Shown: positions 17,481 through 26,862, numbered from the stretch's first letter. The stretch: 64,000 nt of DNA from AP-15 sp963787425 (GCA_963787425.1 CAWBCV010000011.1:1-64000); one strand, 5' to 3'. Notes: generated by a model not told the origin, from the letters alone. A program made the numbers and translations.

Positions 17481-20402
17481 CTAGGTCGGGTTGGCTTGCG
17501 CTTTCCGCAATGCTTCGATCGCCAGCAGCGGGGCGGCGCCGGCGACCAGCGATATCCCGAAATCGGTGATGCTGATCGCCGGTCCGAACAGATTACGGAA
17601 GCCGGGGATGAACAATGCCGCCCCCTGCGCCGCGAAGGCGCAGCCGAGGGCGCCGAAAAAGAACGGGTTGGGCGGCCGCGCTCGACCGGACAGAATCGAT
17701 CCACGCCTGGAGCGGCAGGCGAAGGCATAAAAGAGCTGCGCGGAGACGAGGCTGGTAAACCCGACGGTCTGACCGGATTGCGTGGAGCCGCCGAGCCGCG
17801 CCGCGCAGGCCTGAGCGGCAAAGGCACTGGCGGCGATCAGGCTGGCGTCCCGGGCCAGCGTGCCGAACTCCGACCCCGATATGACCGGTTCCTGGGGATC
17901 TCGAGGCGGCCGCGTCATCAAATCGGGGGCGGCCGGCTCCATAGCGAGCCCCAGCGCCGGCAGGACATCGGTCAGTAGGTTGATCCACAGCAGCTGGATC
18001 GGGCTCAGCGGATGCGCCCGGCCGGCTGCCGCAGCAACTAGCATGAAAATGATCTCGCTGAGGTTGGTCGCCACGAGATAGCGAATGGCTTTGCGAATAT
18101 TGATTGCAACCGTGCGGCCGCGTTCGACGGCGTCGGTCAGAGAGGCGAGATCGTCTTCGAGCAACACGACGTCGGCGATGCCGCGCGCGGCATCCCCGCC
18201 GGAGCGTCCGAGAGCGATCCCGATGTCCGCCGCGCGCAGCGGCGGCGTATCGTTGACGCCATCGCCGATCATTGCGACAACTCGACCGCTGCGCTGAAGC
18301 TTTTTCACCACTTGCAGCTTTTGCCCCGGCGCGACCCGTGCGAATACCCGGGGCAGATCGCCATCGGCGGCCCCCGCCTGGAATTCCTCGAGCTGGGCGG
18401 CCTCGACGATCTCGGCCCGGCTGCCGTTCGAAAATCCCAGCTCGGCGGCGATGGCGGCTGCCGTGGCGCGCTGGTCGCCGGTCAGCATGATGCTGGTGAT
18501 GCCGGCATGGCGAAATGCGTCGATCAGGTCTGGCGCGCCTTTACGGATCGGATCGGCCATGCCGACGAGACCGGCCCAGATGAAATTATGCTCGATGCTC
18601 GTACCATGATCTTCGACGCCGACCGAGCGGTAGGCAATCCCGAGCACCCGCAGCACATCCTCTGCCATTGCGAGGTTTTCTGCCTCGATGGTGCGCCGAT
18701 CCTCTGCCTCCAGAGGCGCGACGATGCCGTTGTGCAGACGCCACCGGCAAAGCGCCAGGACCTCACAGGGATCGCCCTTTACGATCACCAGCTTCTGATC
18801 TGCCGCAGTATCATGCACTGTTACCATGTACCGACGGTCTTCGGCCCGTTCGAGCGTTGCGCCGCGCGGCTGGCGCGCGCGGGCGCCCTCCACGTCGAGA
18901 CCTGCGCGGATTGCTGCCCGAACGAGGGCCATCTCGGTGGCCGATCCGTTGGCGTCGCTGGCCGCCGCATCGAGCAGCTCGACATCATTGCAGAGGATTG
19001 CGAGTTCGAGCAGACGGGCCAGTTCACGATCGGTCGTACAGTCAACTGCCGATCCGGTTGCCGTTCGGAACTGTTTGTCGACCAGGCGCGCGTTTGTCCC
19101 GTTCCAGTACAGGCGAACGACACTCATATCGTTGAGCGTCAATGTGCCGGTTTTGTCGAAGCAGGCAATTTCGACCGAGGCGAGCCCTTCGACTGCGCTC
19201 AACCGACGGATGATGATTCGACGCCGGCGCAAATCTTGGATTGCCAGCGCGAGCGTCGTCGTGGCGAGGGTCGGCAGACCCTCGGGGACCGCCGCGACCG
19301 CGAGCGATGTCACGGTCTTCAGCAGTGACAGCAGCTCAAACCCGCGGATCAGCCCGATTGCAGCGAAGAGCCCGCATGCCGCGACAGATCCGAACACCAA
19401 CTGCCGGCCGAGCACATCGAGCTGGCGTTGCAAGGGTGTAGCCGGCTGATCCTCGCAACCCAAAAGCGAGTGGATCCGGCCGAGTTCGGTTTCGGGGCCG
19501 GTCGCGGTAACGACGGCACGCCCAGCTCCTCCGGTAACGACCGTGCCGCGGAACACCATGTTGTGACGATCGGCAATCGGCGCGGAGTTCGGTGCGACTA
19601 CATTTGCGGCCTTCACTACTGGCACGCTCTCGCCGGTCAGCATCGCCTCGTTCACGGTGAGACGATTGGCCATAATGACCCGCGCATCGGCCGGGACCAG
19701 CTCATCCCGGCGCAATTCGATGAGGTCGCCCGGCACGAGCTCCTCGGCCGGAAGCTCGCATTCCTTTCCGTCGCGCAATACCCGAGAGACCGGAGCCCGG
19801 CTTTCGCGGAGGCTGCCGATCGTCTCCTCGGCGCGGGCCTCGGCGATAAAGCCTATGACGCCGTTGAGCGCGATCACGCCGAGGATGATCGCAGCATCGA
19901 GGAGCCCACCGGTGGCGATCGACAGTGCCGCCCCGGCCGTCAAAAGCGCGATCGGCAAGGTGTGAAACTGGGAAAGCAATATTTCGAGCTGCGTGCGGCC
20001 GGATATCGGCGCTATTGCGTTGGCCCCGGTTTCCGCAAGCCGTGTCTTTGCTTCTGCACCGGACAATCCCAATGGATGACTTTTGACCGCGCCGATGACG
20101 TTATCGGCATCCATTGCATGCCAGGATGGGCGGCCGGACACGTCGTCCGGCGCCTCTGGGTCGAGCGCGCGCTCTGCGGTTTCGCCCAACCGCCGGGTAA
20201 TCTCGACGAGATCGTGCCCGGTCTCGAACAGCAGCAGCACCGTTCCCGTGGAGGTGCTGGCGCTGACCGAGCGGATGCCGCGGCCGGCAAGACCCGCCTC
20301 GAGCGCGCGCCTCACCCGGTCATTGCGTTTGAGGCCGAGTACACTGAAGCGGGCTCGGCCGGGGACCGCCGTATGGATCGGCAGGACGGCAGGTTGGCTC
20401 AA
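17481..20402 (-). CDS. P-type ATPase, P2A-like cation pump with HMA-like N-terminus
   Basis: A 973-residue inner-membrane cation pump. Residues 8-75 form an HMA-like ferredoxin-fold domain (HTAVPGRARFSVLGL) without a CxxC metal site. Residues 95-135 are the cation-ATPase N-terminal region. The actuator loop has MLTGES (254-259), the phosphorylation site is DKTGT (416-420), TGD lies at 641 and GDGVND at 713. TM4 has PEGLP (373), TM5 has TNLSEII and TM6 has NLLTDVLPALGL. These match the SERCA Ca2+ ligands (Glu309; Asn768 and Glu771; Asn796, Thr799 and Asp800), so a Ca2+/Mn2+-type substrate is likelier than Cu, Zn or Cd. This is inference. The start is a TTG six bases after the HMA-like gene's stop. 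It is the last gene of a four-gene operon. Confidence 0.85.
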   Translation of the reverse strand: MSQPAVLPIHTAVPGRARFSVLGLKRNDRVRRALEAGLAGRGIRSVSASTSTGTVLLLFETGHDLVEITRRLGETAERALDPEAPDDVSGRPSWHAMDADNVIGAVKSHPLGLSGAEAKTRLAETGANAIAPISGRTQLEILLSQFHTLPIALLTAGAALSIATGGLLDAAIILGVIALNGVIGFIAEARAEETIGSLRESRAPVSRVLRDGKECELPAEELVPGDLIELRRDELVPADARVIMANRLTVNEAMLTGESVPVVKAANVVAPNSAPIADRHNMVFRGTVVTGGAGRAVVTATGPETELGRIHSLLGCEDQPATPLQRQLDVLGRQLVFGSVAACGLFAAIGLIRGFELLSLLKTVTSLAVAAVPEGLPTLATTTLALAIQDLRRRRIIIRRLSAVEGLASVEIACFDKTGTLTLNDMSVVRLYWNGTNARLVDKQFRTATGSAVDCTTDRELARLLELAILCNDVELLDAAASDANGSATEMALVRAAIRAGLDVEGARARQPRGATLERAEDRRYMVTVHDTAADQKLVIVKGDPCEVLALCRWRLHNGIVAPLEAEDRRTIEAENLAMAEDVLRVLGIAYRSVGVEDHGTSIEHNFIWAGLVGMADPIRKGAPDLIDAFRHAGITSIMLTGDQRATAAAIAAELGFSNGSRAEIVEAAQLEEFQAGAADGDLPRVFARVAPGQKLQVVKKLQRSGRVVAMIGDGVNDTPPLRAADIGIALGRSGGDAARGIADVVLLEDDLASLTDAVERGRTVAINIRKAIRYLVATNLSEIIFMLVAAAAGRAHPLSPIQLLWINLLTDVLPALGLAMEPAAPDLMTRPPRDPQEPVISGSEFGTLARDASLIAASAFAAQACAARLGGSTQSGQTVGFTSLVSAQLFYAFACRSRRGSILSGRARPPNPFFFGALGCAFAAQGAALFIPGFRNLFGPAISITDFGISLVAGAAPLLAIEALRKAQANPT

Positions 20403-20408
20403 ATCGGT

Positions 20409-20945
20409 TCACTCGGCCTGTCCGGGGACCGGTCCAGACGAAGCTGCGATCGCCGCGTTTGGTCCGCGATCAGTCCACAGCCCGATCAGATCCCCCGCGT
20501 ACCACAGTAGAGTCGGAGCTGGAGCGTCGAGCCTGCGTCGCAATAGCTGGAATACGCCCCCGGCAAGCAGCAAGACGAACAGCATGCCGCGCATGTCTAT
20601 CTGGTTCTGCGTCCAGCGGCGCAGCGCATGGTCGGCCGTCTCGACTAATCGCACCGCCGCTTCGGTGACCGCTGGCGCTGCCGAGTCCCCGAACGCGGAG
20701 TCGAAATCGATATCGAACAAGTCGTTTTTGACAGCCGCCTCGAGGAATAGTCTCTCCGGATCCGAGAAATGGATCAGAACACTGCCGGTGAGTGGGTTGG
20801 TTTCGACACGCTCCACGCTCTCCCATGTCGCCAGCCGTTCGGCGACGGTATCGAAGAAACCCCTGTCCCGCCGTTTCTCCGGAACCTTGATCCGCAATCG
20901 TCGAGGCGTGAAATGGCTGATGCGGGCCGCCGGCGGGCTAGGCAT
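20409..20945 (-). CDS. HMA-like domain membrane protein
   Basis: A 178-residue protein. Residues 10-70 (ISHFTPRRLRIKVPEKRRDR, WESVERVETNPLTGSVLIHF) form a heavy-metal-associated-type ferredoxin fold. It has the RLRIKVP opening shared with the ATPase N-terminus, and also lacks a CxxC pair. A membrane helix follows at about 124-140 (MRGMLFVLLLAGGVFQLL) and a second short hydrophobic stretch. It overlaps the upstream small gene by 8 bases and precedes the ATPase by six, so the three are surely co-translated. Likely an accessory or regulatory subunit of the pump, perhaps interacting through its HMA-like domain; inferred from context. Confidence 0.7.
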   Translation of the reverse strand: MPSPPAARISHFTPRRLRIKVPEKRRDRGFFDTVAERLATWESVERVETNPLTGSVLIHFSDPERLFLEAAVKNDLFDIDFDSAFGDSAAPAVTEAAVRLVETADHALRRWTQNQIDMRGMLFVLLLAGGVFQLLRRRLDAPAPTLLWYAGDLIGLWTDRGPNAAIAASSGPVPGQAE

Positions 20946-21297
20946 TCGGCGAGCCGGCCTCCCTGGCAGGCCGATCCCGCAACCTCACGACTTCATTGGC
21001 TTCGACCGGTTCGTCTTCGGCATCTGCGATGGTCTGTTCGGCGTCGTATTCGGCGCGAGCCTCGGCCATCATATCGCTGGCGAACTCGCCCATCTCGGCC
21101 GCTCGCTCGCGGCCCCGTTCGTAGAGTGCGATCCCGGTCTTGAACAGGTTCTTGGTCGCGGGCCGAAAATTGCGCTCCAGTCGCGGCAGGATCAGCGGCG
21201 CCACCAGGCCGCCCGCGACACCGGCGAGCACCGCAGTCACGATCGTCCCGAGGCGCCTTGAACGGCGCCGGCTTGGAGCCGGTTCCTCCTGCGCCAT
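20938..21297 (-). CDS. Small DUF5132-like membrane protein A
   Basis: A 119-residue protein. After a basic N-terminus (SRRRSRRLG) comes a glycine-rich membrane helix (TIVTAVLAGVAGGLVAPLIL) and a conserved run RNFRPATKNLFKTGIALYER. It ends with an acidic tail (EARAEYDAEQTIADAEDEPV). Pattern and order resemble its neighbour B. ATG 21297 begins 2 nt after the upstream stop; a TTG at 21303 would overlap that stop. It is the second gene of the operon. Function unknown; the membrane helix plus charged tail resembles small scaffolds that accompany metal P-type ATPases, which is an analogy only. Confidence 0.65.
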   Translation of the reverse strand: MAQEEPAPSRRRSRRLGTIVTAVLAGVAGGLVAPLILPRLERNFRPATKNLFKTGIALYERGRERAAEMGEFASDMMAEARAEYDAEQTIADAEDEPVEANEVVRLRDRPAREAGSPNA

Positions 21298-21299
21298 GC

Positions 21300-21605
21300 T
21301 CAATGCTTTTCGCGCGGGCTTTCGCGATTGGCGGCACCGGCTCTCGCCGTGGGCCCGTCGATACCGACGTGGCCATCGTGCTCGAGCTCGCTCTTCGCCT
21401 CGGCGACGAGGTCGGTCGTCAGCTCGCCAATCCCGGCCACGGTTTCGCGGTAGAGCACGATCCCGCCCTTGATCATGGTCTTGGCCACTGGACGGAGCGC
21501 CCTACCGATGGTCGGCAGAACCGTCGGGCCGAGGAACAGCGCCGCGGCGCCGACCGCAACGCCTGTGATCGCATTGCCTTTGAACATGTCTTCAATCAGA
21601 GCCAT
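21300..21605 (-). CDS. Small DUF5132-like membrane protein B
   Basis: A 101-residue protein and first gene of the ATPase operon. It has MALIEDMFKGNAITGVAVGA, a hydrophobic glycine-zipper helix (AVGAAALFLGPTVLPTIGRA), then LRPVAKTMIKGGIVLYRETV and an amphipathic tail with ELEHDGHVG that holds two His. The RP-K----GI-LY pattern is shared with protein A. ATG 21605 is preceded by GGAGACGAGA; the frame remains open further upstream. Likely anchors or organises the ATPase in the membrane; inference. Confidence 0.65.
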   Translation of the reverse strand: MALIEDMFKGNAITGVAVGAAALFLGPTVLPTIGRALRPVAKTMIKGGIVLYRETVAGIGELTTDLVAEAKSELEHDGHVGIDGPTARAGAANRESPREKH

Positions 21606-21736
21606 TCTCGTCTCCGTTCGTCCGTTGCCGGCAGCCCCCGCCGAGGCCGCCAACCCTGGTAAACACTTAGGATCGCGTGCGTCTCAGCCGCTGTCATATT
21701 TTTTTAACACAGAACCCTCTCGCTCAGCCACATCCC

Positions 21737-22738
21737 TCACGGGACGAGCATGATCTTACCGATATGTTGGCTCGATTCCATCAGGCGATGCGCCTCGGCC
21801 GCCTCGACGAGCGGGAACTTCTGGTACGTGAATACGCGCAGTTTGCCGGTCTCCCAGAGCGGCCAGACCTTCTCTTTCAATGAGGCGATGATCGCGGCCT
21901 TCTCTGCGACGGGCCGAGAGCGCAGCATCGAGCCCGTGACCGTCAGGTGCTTGCGCTGGATCAGGCCGAAATCGGCCTCGACCCGAGCGCCCTGCATCAG
22001 CGCGACAAAGCACAGCCGGCCCTCGCGCGCCAAGAGATCGAGCTGCGCCGGGATGTAGTTGCCGCCCACCATGTCGAGGATCGCATCGACGCCGCGGCCT
22101 CTGGTGAACTCCTTGCCGACCTGCACAAAATCCTGAGTGCGGTAATTGATCGCAACATCGGCGCCGTAATCGAGGCATGCCCGGCATTTCTCGTCGGTGC
22201 CGGCGGTCGCCAATACCTTGGCGCCGAACGCTTTGGCGAGCTGGATCGCAGTAATGCCGATGCCGCTCGTCCCGCCCTGCACAAGGAAGACCTCGCCTGC
22301 ATGCAGATGCATCCGCTCGAAAACATTGGTCCAGACGGTGGAGAAGGTTTCGGGCAAACCGCCGGCATCGACGAGGTCAACCCCTGTGGGCACCGGCAGG
22401 CATTGCAGCGCCGGTGCGGCGGCGTATTCGCCGTACCCGTCTCCGATCATCAGCGCGCAGACCTGGTCGCCGACCTGCCACTCCGAGACGCCCTCGCCCG
22501 TCTTCACGACGGTGCCCGAGCATTCGAGGCCGGGGATGTCCGGCGCGCCGGGCGGCATCGGATACCGACCCATGCGTTGCAGGCAATCGGCGCGGTTGAC
22601 CCCGGCACCGGCGATCCGGATCAACACCTCGCCGGCCTTCGGCTCGGGCACCGGCCGGGTCGTCGGCACCAGCATTTCGGGTCCGCCAGGCGCCTTGATC
22701 CCGATGACGGTCTGGGTCGTGGGGATATTGGCAAGCAC
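21737..22738 (-). CDS. NADPH:quinone oxidoreductase (zeta-crystallin/PIG3-like MDR)
   Basis: A 333-residue zinc-free medium-chain dehydrogenase. N-terminal GroES-like part: GEVLIRIAGAGVNRADCLQR, YPMPPGAPDIPGLECSGTV. Coenzyme domain: LVQGGTSGIGITAIQLAKAF, with the AxxGxxG variant typical of quinone oxidoreductases, then VDAILDMVGGNY and a C-terminal VEAAEAHRLMESSQHIGKIM. It lacks the Zn-binding Cys cluster of alcohol dehydrogenases. It probably reduces quinones or enals with NADPH. It starts with GTG behind GAGAGGGA. It has no functional link to neighbours that I can see. Confidence 0.85.
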   Translation of the reverse strand: MLANIPTTQTVIGIKAPGGPEMLVPTTRPVPEPKAGEVLIRIAGAGVNRADCLQRMGRYPMPPGAPDIPGLECSGTVVKTGEGVSEWQVGDQVCALMIGDGYGEYAAAPALQCLPVPTGVDLVDAGGLPETFSTVWTNVFERMHLHAGEVFLVQGGTSGIGITAIQLAKAFGAKVLATAGTDEKCRACLDYGADVAINYRTQDFVQVGKEFTRGRGVDAILDMVGGNYIPAQLDLLAREGRLCFVALMQGARVEADFGLIQRKHLTVTGSMLRSRPVAEKAAIIASLKEKVWPLWETGKLRVFTYQKFPLVEAAEAHRLMESSQHIGKIMLVP

Positions 22739-23551
22739 GGCCGGTCCCTCTCGATGCTCGGGCGATTATGCCTAGCTTCGCCCGAGAGCGCTCAAGATCC
22801 TTTTCCTACTTATCGGGTTGGCATTGCTGGCGGCACTAAAGATCGTTGTACACCTGCAGCGCCAAGTCGATGTCGTCGAAGAGCTTACCCCGCCTGTGAT
22901 GCAATGACCAGCGCGCGTGAACAATAGGATTTGATGACGTCACTCATATGACAAGCGAGGATAAGGGTGCGATCGGCCCGTTTTCGAACAGCTCTTGGTG
23001 GGAGCGGCGCCGAAAGCGTTGTCGCCCGCCGCAATGACCTCATCACATATCGGCCAGTGCAGGCACCGACTGATGTGGTGGTGTGTGCCCGTAGGCAAAT
23101 TCGATACCTGCGGAACCGCTATTGAGAATGTTGCAACCATAAATCTGACTTCCGGTTATCGTTACATCCGTTACTTCTGAGTAGACACAGCTAACTCCGG
23201 CACATACATCTCGGTTACAGTTACGCCGTTTCCGGGCGCCACCCCGGCCTTGTGAATTCGTTCGTCGGCTGCGCTTGCAGGACGTGCTTGGTTCGGCGCC
23301 AGCCCCAGCCATATAATAGGAAACGCAGCGAAACTAGGTAAAGTCGGACAGATCTACCGGCTCAAGCGCCACGGCACCTGTTTCTGGACGAAATTTAGAG
23401 GCATCGCGTTCTCCATCGCGGCGCCCGGAGTTCCTGCCCAGCACCGTCCCAGGCCTGCAGCATAGGATGAGATTACGGCAAATCTCCCGTCGCTGGGACA
23501 AAGAGGGAAGCGGGTCCGACCGATCGTGGCGGTATCGGAATCGGGCCGGGG
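22739..23551. other. Long intergenic stretch with a beta-helix protein scrap
   Basis: No intact gene. On the minus strand at about 23085-23190 a frame reads VTDVTITGSQIYGCNILNSG then SAGIEFAYGHT, the repeating pattern of right-handed parallel beta-helix proteins (NosD/pectate-lyase-like). It has no start. On the minus strand at 23354-23460 a frame DGRFAVISSYAAGLGRCWAG looks coding but is unrecognised. The rest shows nothing. Confidence 0.4.
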
Positions 23552-24138
23552 GTGAATGAAAGCGGTCGTCGATACCTCACCGCCTCGCGCGAGGCACTGC
23601 AAGCGGCGATCGAGGACGAGGCGTTTTGCCGCACCCTCGCCGAGCGCGGTCGCACGGGCGCTATCGGAGTGCGGCAGGCTGCTCCTCGGCGGCAGCGCCG
23701 CCGATGCCCAGCACATCGCCGGCGAACTGGTCGGCCGCCTCAACTACGATCGCGCGCCCGTCGCCGCGATCGCGTTGACGACCGACAGCTCGGGTGCTGA
23801 CCGCGCTAGCCAATGATTACGGCTATGACCGCGTCTTCGAGCGGCAGATCCGTGCCCTCGGCCGCCCCCGCGACGGGTTTGTCGCGATCTCGACCTCCGG
23901 CCGCGCGCCAAACATCCTGCGCGCGATCGCCGCCGCCCGCGAAGCGGGGCTCGGCACCGCCGGCCTCACCGGCAAGAGCGGCGGCGAGATGGCCGCGCTC
24001 TGCGATCTGTGCCTCTATGCGCCGTCCGATTCGACGCCGCTAACTTAGCAGATCCACACCACCGCCGGCCGCATCATCTGCGGGCTTGTCGAAGAATGGT
24101 TGTTTCGGGCTTGTCGAAGAATGGTTGTTTCCACGCGC
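23552..24138 (+). pseudogene. gmhA: Phosphoheptose isomerase (SIS domain), multiply frameshifted
   Basis: Read across three frames it encodes RRYLTASREALQAAIEDEAF, then LLLGGSAADAQHIAGELVGR (the SIS phosphate loop, with several residues of CGNGGSAADAQ missing), then VLTALANDYGYDRVFERQIR, ISTSGRAPNILRAIAAAREA and CLYAPSDSTPL. A stop lies where QQIH would follow, then QIHTTAGRIICGLVEEWLF. The enzyme converts sedoheptulose 7-phosphate to D-glycero-D-manno-heptose 7-phosphate. At least two frameshifts plus the stop make it non-functional. The 3' end carries a 25-bp tandem duplication. It lies at the edge of the polysaccharide locus. Confidence 0.75.
24081..24130. repeat. 25-bp perfect tandem duplication
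   Basis: CGGGCTTGTCGAAGAATGGT followed by TGTTT occurs twice back to back (24081-24105 and 24106-24130). It lies in the 3' end of the gmhA pseudogene, coding for GLVEEWLF, and 25 nt is not a multiple of three. It is a slippage-type duplication. Confidence 0.9.
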
Positions 24139-24349
24139 CAATAAACGCCCGCTCCCTTGACCAACTCCTTACGTGACATCGACTAATCGGGCCATCCGAC
24201 TATTCCATTGGCGATGGCGGGGGTACCGCGCTTGACGCTTTAACCAATCTTCGATTTGATGCGTAACAGATCCGAAATTGACCGAGTTTGTCGATGTTGA
24301 GTGGTCAGTCTGATCCGGCTTGCGCGTTTTTCCTAACGAGGTCAATCTA

Positions 24350-25402
24350 ATGAGCAATAAAGTCGCAGTTATTACCGGGATCACCGGGCAGGACGGCGCT
24401 TACCTCGCTGAGTTCTTGCTAAAACAGGACTATCGAGTTATTGGAATCGTCCGCAGGTCAAGCCATTCAGGCACCAGACACCGGCTGCGTTGCCTGAATA
24501 TTGAGCAAGCGATCGAATGTATTGACGGAGACATCCTCGACGTTAGCAGCCTTTGCCGTATTTTCCGTGCGGTTCAACCCTCAGAGGTTTACAATTTTGC
24601 CGCCCAATCGTTCGTCAAGACATCGTGGCAGCAACCGCTGCTTACTGGTCAGGTGACCGGCATCGGTGCGGCTAACGTCCTCGAAGCGGTGCGTTTGGAG
24701 GTACCCACAGCACGCTTCTATCAGGCGTCCTCATCGGAGATGTACGGCTTGGCGCCTGCATCCCCGCAGAATGAGCAGACCCCATTCCATCCGAGATCGC
24801 CCTACGCTGCCGCCAAGCTCTTTGCGCATTGCATGACAGTGAACTACAGGGAAAGCTACAATATATTCGCGTGCGCCGGGATCCTGTTCAACCATGAGTC
24901 GCCACTACGAGGTCATGAATTCGTGACTCGAAAGGTCACCGACGGGGTCGCGAGAATAGCGCTGGGTATGGCTCCCGAATTGCGAATGGGTAATCTTGAT
25001 GCACAGCGCGACTGGGGGCACGCCCGGGACTATGTCGAAGGTATTTGGGTGATGCTGCAGCAAGATGAACCCGATGATTATGTTCTCGCGACAGGCGAAG
25101 CGCATTCGGTCCGCGAGTTCGTGGAGCTTGCTTTCGCTCACACCGGTCGGCCCATCGAATGGCGCGGCGAGGGTGTTAACGAGTGTGGGATAGATTTGCG
25201 TACTGGCGATGTGCTGGTTCGCATTGATCCGCTATATCTTCGACCGGCCGAAGTGCACCGGCTGCTCGGTGATCCTTCAAAAGCACGTCTCCATTTTGGC
25301 TGGCGCCATCGGACCACATTTGAGAAATTGGTGTGCGAGATGGTCGACAATGATATCGCTATTCTCCAGGGTGAAGGGTCAAACTCACGCGGTCATGTAT
25401 AA
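24350..25402 (+). CDS. gmd: GDP-mannose 4,6-dehydratase
   Basis: A 350-residue extended SDR that converts GDP-D-mannose to GDP-4-keto-6-deoxymannose, precursor of fucose, rhamnose and perosamine units in surface glycans. It has the NADP loop AVITGITGQDGAYLAEFLL at residues 6-24, RRSSHSGTRHRL, YNFAAQSFVKTSW, the catalytic Ser/Glu in ASSSEMYGLAP and Tyr-Lys in RSPYAAAKLFAH (about 150-155). FNHESPLRGHEFVTRKVTDG and GNLDAQRDWGHARDYVEGIW are family hallmarks. ATG 24350 lies 9 nt after AACGAGG. It is the first intact gene of the plus-strand polysaccharide cluster. Confidence 0.92.
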   Translation: MSNKVAVITGITGQDGAYLAEFLLKQDYRVIGIVRRSSHSGTRHRLRCLNIEQAIECIDGDILDVSSLCRIFRAVQPSEVYNFAAQSFVKTSWQQPLLTGQVTGIGAANVLEAVRLEVPTARFYQASSSEMYGLAPASPQNEQTPFHPRSPYAAAKLFAHCMTVNYRESYNIFACAGILFNHESPLRGHEFVTRKVTDGVARIALGMAPELRMGNLDAQRDWGHARDYVEGIWVMLQQDEPDDYVLATGEAHSVREFVELAFAHTGRPIEWRGEGVNECGIDLRTGDVLVRIDPLYLRPAEVHRLLGDPSKARLHFGWRHRTTFEKLVCEMVDNDIAILQGEGSNSRGHV

Positions 25403-25485
25403 CGATCCATGCCCCCGCACGTCGGGAGCGCGGACTGACTTAGTGCACTATGGGCGGCGGCCGGTATTAATTGGGCATTGAAAAT

Positions 25486-26505
25486 ATGAGCCGACCGGGT
25501 GTTGCACTTATTACTGGGATTTCGGGCCAAGATGGCGCTTATTTGGCGGAAATACTTCTGCGGTACGGATATTCGGTACACGGGACCTCACGGAGCGGAA
25601 ATTTGTCCAGATTTGTGAATCTTCGGCGATTACGGATCCTGAACCAGCATCAAAATCCACTCGACGCGACTTAATGAGCTTGCAGAGGTCATGGCAGTCG
25701 TCCGATCCGTCGCTCCCACCGAGATCTACCTCCTCGCTGCGCAGTCCTCGGTGGGGCGGTCGTTCGAACAACCGGTCGAGACGATTGACGGGGTTGTGAA
25801 GGGCACTCTAAACGTCCTTGAGGCGGTACGTCTATTGAAACTCGATACCAGGATTTTTCATGCCTGCTCAGGAGATTGCTTTGGCAACACCCAATTACCC
25901 GCGACCGAGGACAGCCCTTTTCGGCCATGCAGCCCTTACGGCGTAGCAAAGGCCGCAGCGCACTGGCTGGTTGCCAATTACCGCGATGCCTATGCACTTT
26001 TTGCGTGCTCGGGAATTTTATTCAATCACGAGTCGCTGCTACGTCCTGCCCATTTCGTCACCCAAAAAATCGTCAACGCTGCGATCGGTATCGCGCAGCA
26101 TCGCGCGGACAGGGTCGAGCTCGGCACCCTTGCCGTGGCCCGAGATTGGGGTTGGGCCCCCGAATACGTCGAAGCAATGGCATTGATGCTCCGACAGGAG
26201 CAGCCCGAGGATTACGTCATAGCGACGGGTGTGCCGTCAACCTTAGAAAGCTTTGTTGCCGCGGCTTTCTCCTATTTTGAGCTTGACTGGAAGAGGTACG
26301 TGACCACGACCTCCAGTAATTTCCGGCCCTTGGACATCGATACGAACGTCGGCAATGCCGCAAAAGCGCGGAGCGGCTGGGTTGGTCGGCGGGACTTACG
26401 ATGCCGCAGCTGGTGAGAAAGCTGATCGATAATGAGCTGGCAAGCCGCAGCGGCAACAACGGGTCAGGTGAAAACCCCGATACGATTCGAGCTTCGCGGC
26501 CCTAA
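25486..26505 (+). pseudogene. Second GDP-mannose-dehydratase-like gene, frameshifted
   Basis: Starts ATG 25486 with VALITGISGQDGAYLAEILL, then breaks near 25640-25675. The frame resumes as RLNELAEVMAVVRSVAPTEI and YLLAAQSSVGRSFEQPVETI, with HACSGDCFGN in place of SSSEMYG, then SPYGVAKAAAHWLVANYRDA and GILFNHESLLRPAHFVTQKI. A second shift near 26365 leads to ERLGWSAGLTMPQLVRKLID and the true end at 26505. It is a diverged paralogue of gmd, perhaps with a GDP-6-deoxy-lyxo-hexulose reductase/RMD-like or dehydratase role. Two lesions make it a pseudogene unless sequence errors are involved. Confidence 0.8.
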
Positions 26506-26649
26506 CTTGTCTGCTTTCTATAGAGAAGTGTTGGGCCAGCGCTCGCTCGGGTCGACCGATCAAATCGCACTTCTGTCAGCGAAAGGGGGCTGCCTCCGAA
26601 CACTCCGCTGCTGCTTGACGATTACGAACCCGAATGTTTACTACGCCAC

Positions 26650-26840
26650 AGATGGGTGTTCGTAAACGCGTCGAGGAGGCTTTGGTTGGGTAAGACGGTG
26701 GCCGGATTGCGAAAGTGCGGCCCGCGAAGTGCCCAAGGTCTTGGTAATTTACTCTTGCCATTGCCGCCTACGATCTCGTTCGCTTGCCTTTGCTTCTGGC
26801 GTGCACCGCGCGATGGAGGCGGTTGATCACGTGACCAGAC
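26650..26840 (+). pseudogene. IS5-family transposase C-terminal remnant
   Basis: Across frames the segment reads GVRKRVEEA, GKTVAGLRK, LGNLLLPLPP and YDLVRLPLLLA. This matches the ends of IS5-group transposases (RKRIEEPFGW-KTV-GLRK, F-LTMAAYDLVRLP-LL). At least two frameshifts are present and the DDE catalytic domain is absent. It sits between the broken gmd paralogue and the TPR-glycosyltransferase. Confidence 0.55.
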
Positions 26841-26862
26841 TGGAATCGCCGGGAAAGGAAGT

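Noticed and set aside
18312..19328. Plus-strand open frames opposite the P-type ATPase
   Set aside because: Shadow frames of the pump, which has all its family motifs on the minus strand.
22839..22907. Coding-like scrap reading LIGLALLAALKIVVHLQRQV (+) or its opposite strand
   Set aside because: Both strands look plausible, too short and without a start; no family assigned.
24081..24130. Possible CRISPR-like direct repeat
   Set aside because: Only two adjacent copies with no spacer, so a simple tandem duplication. The same holds for 44123-44158.
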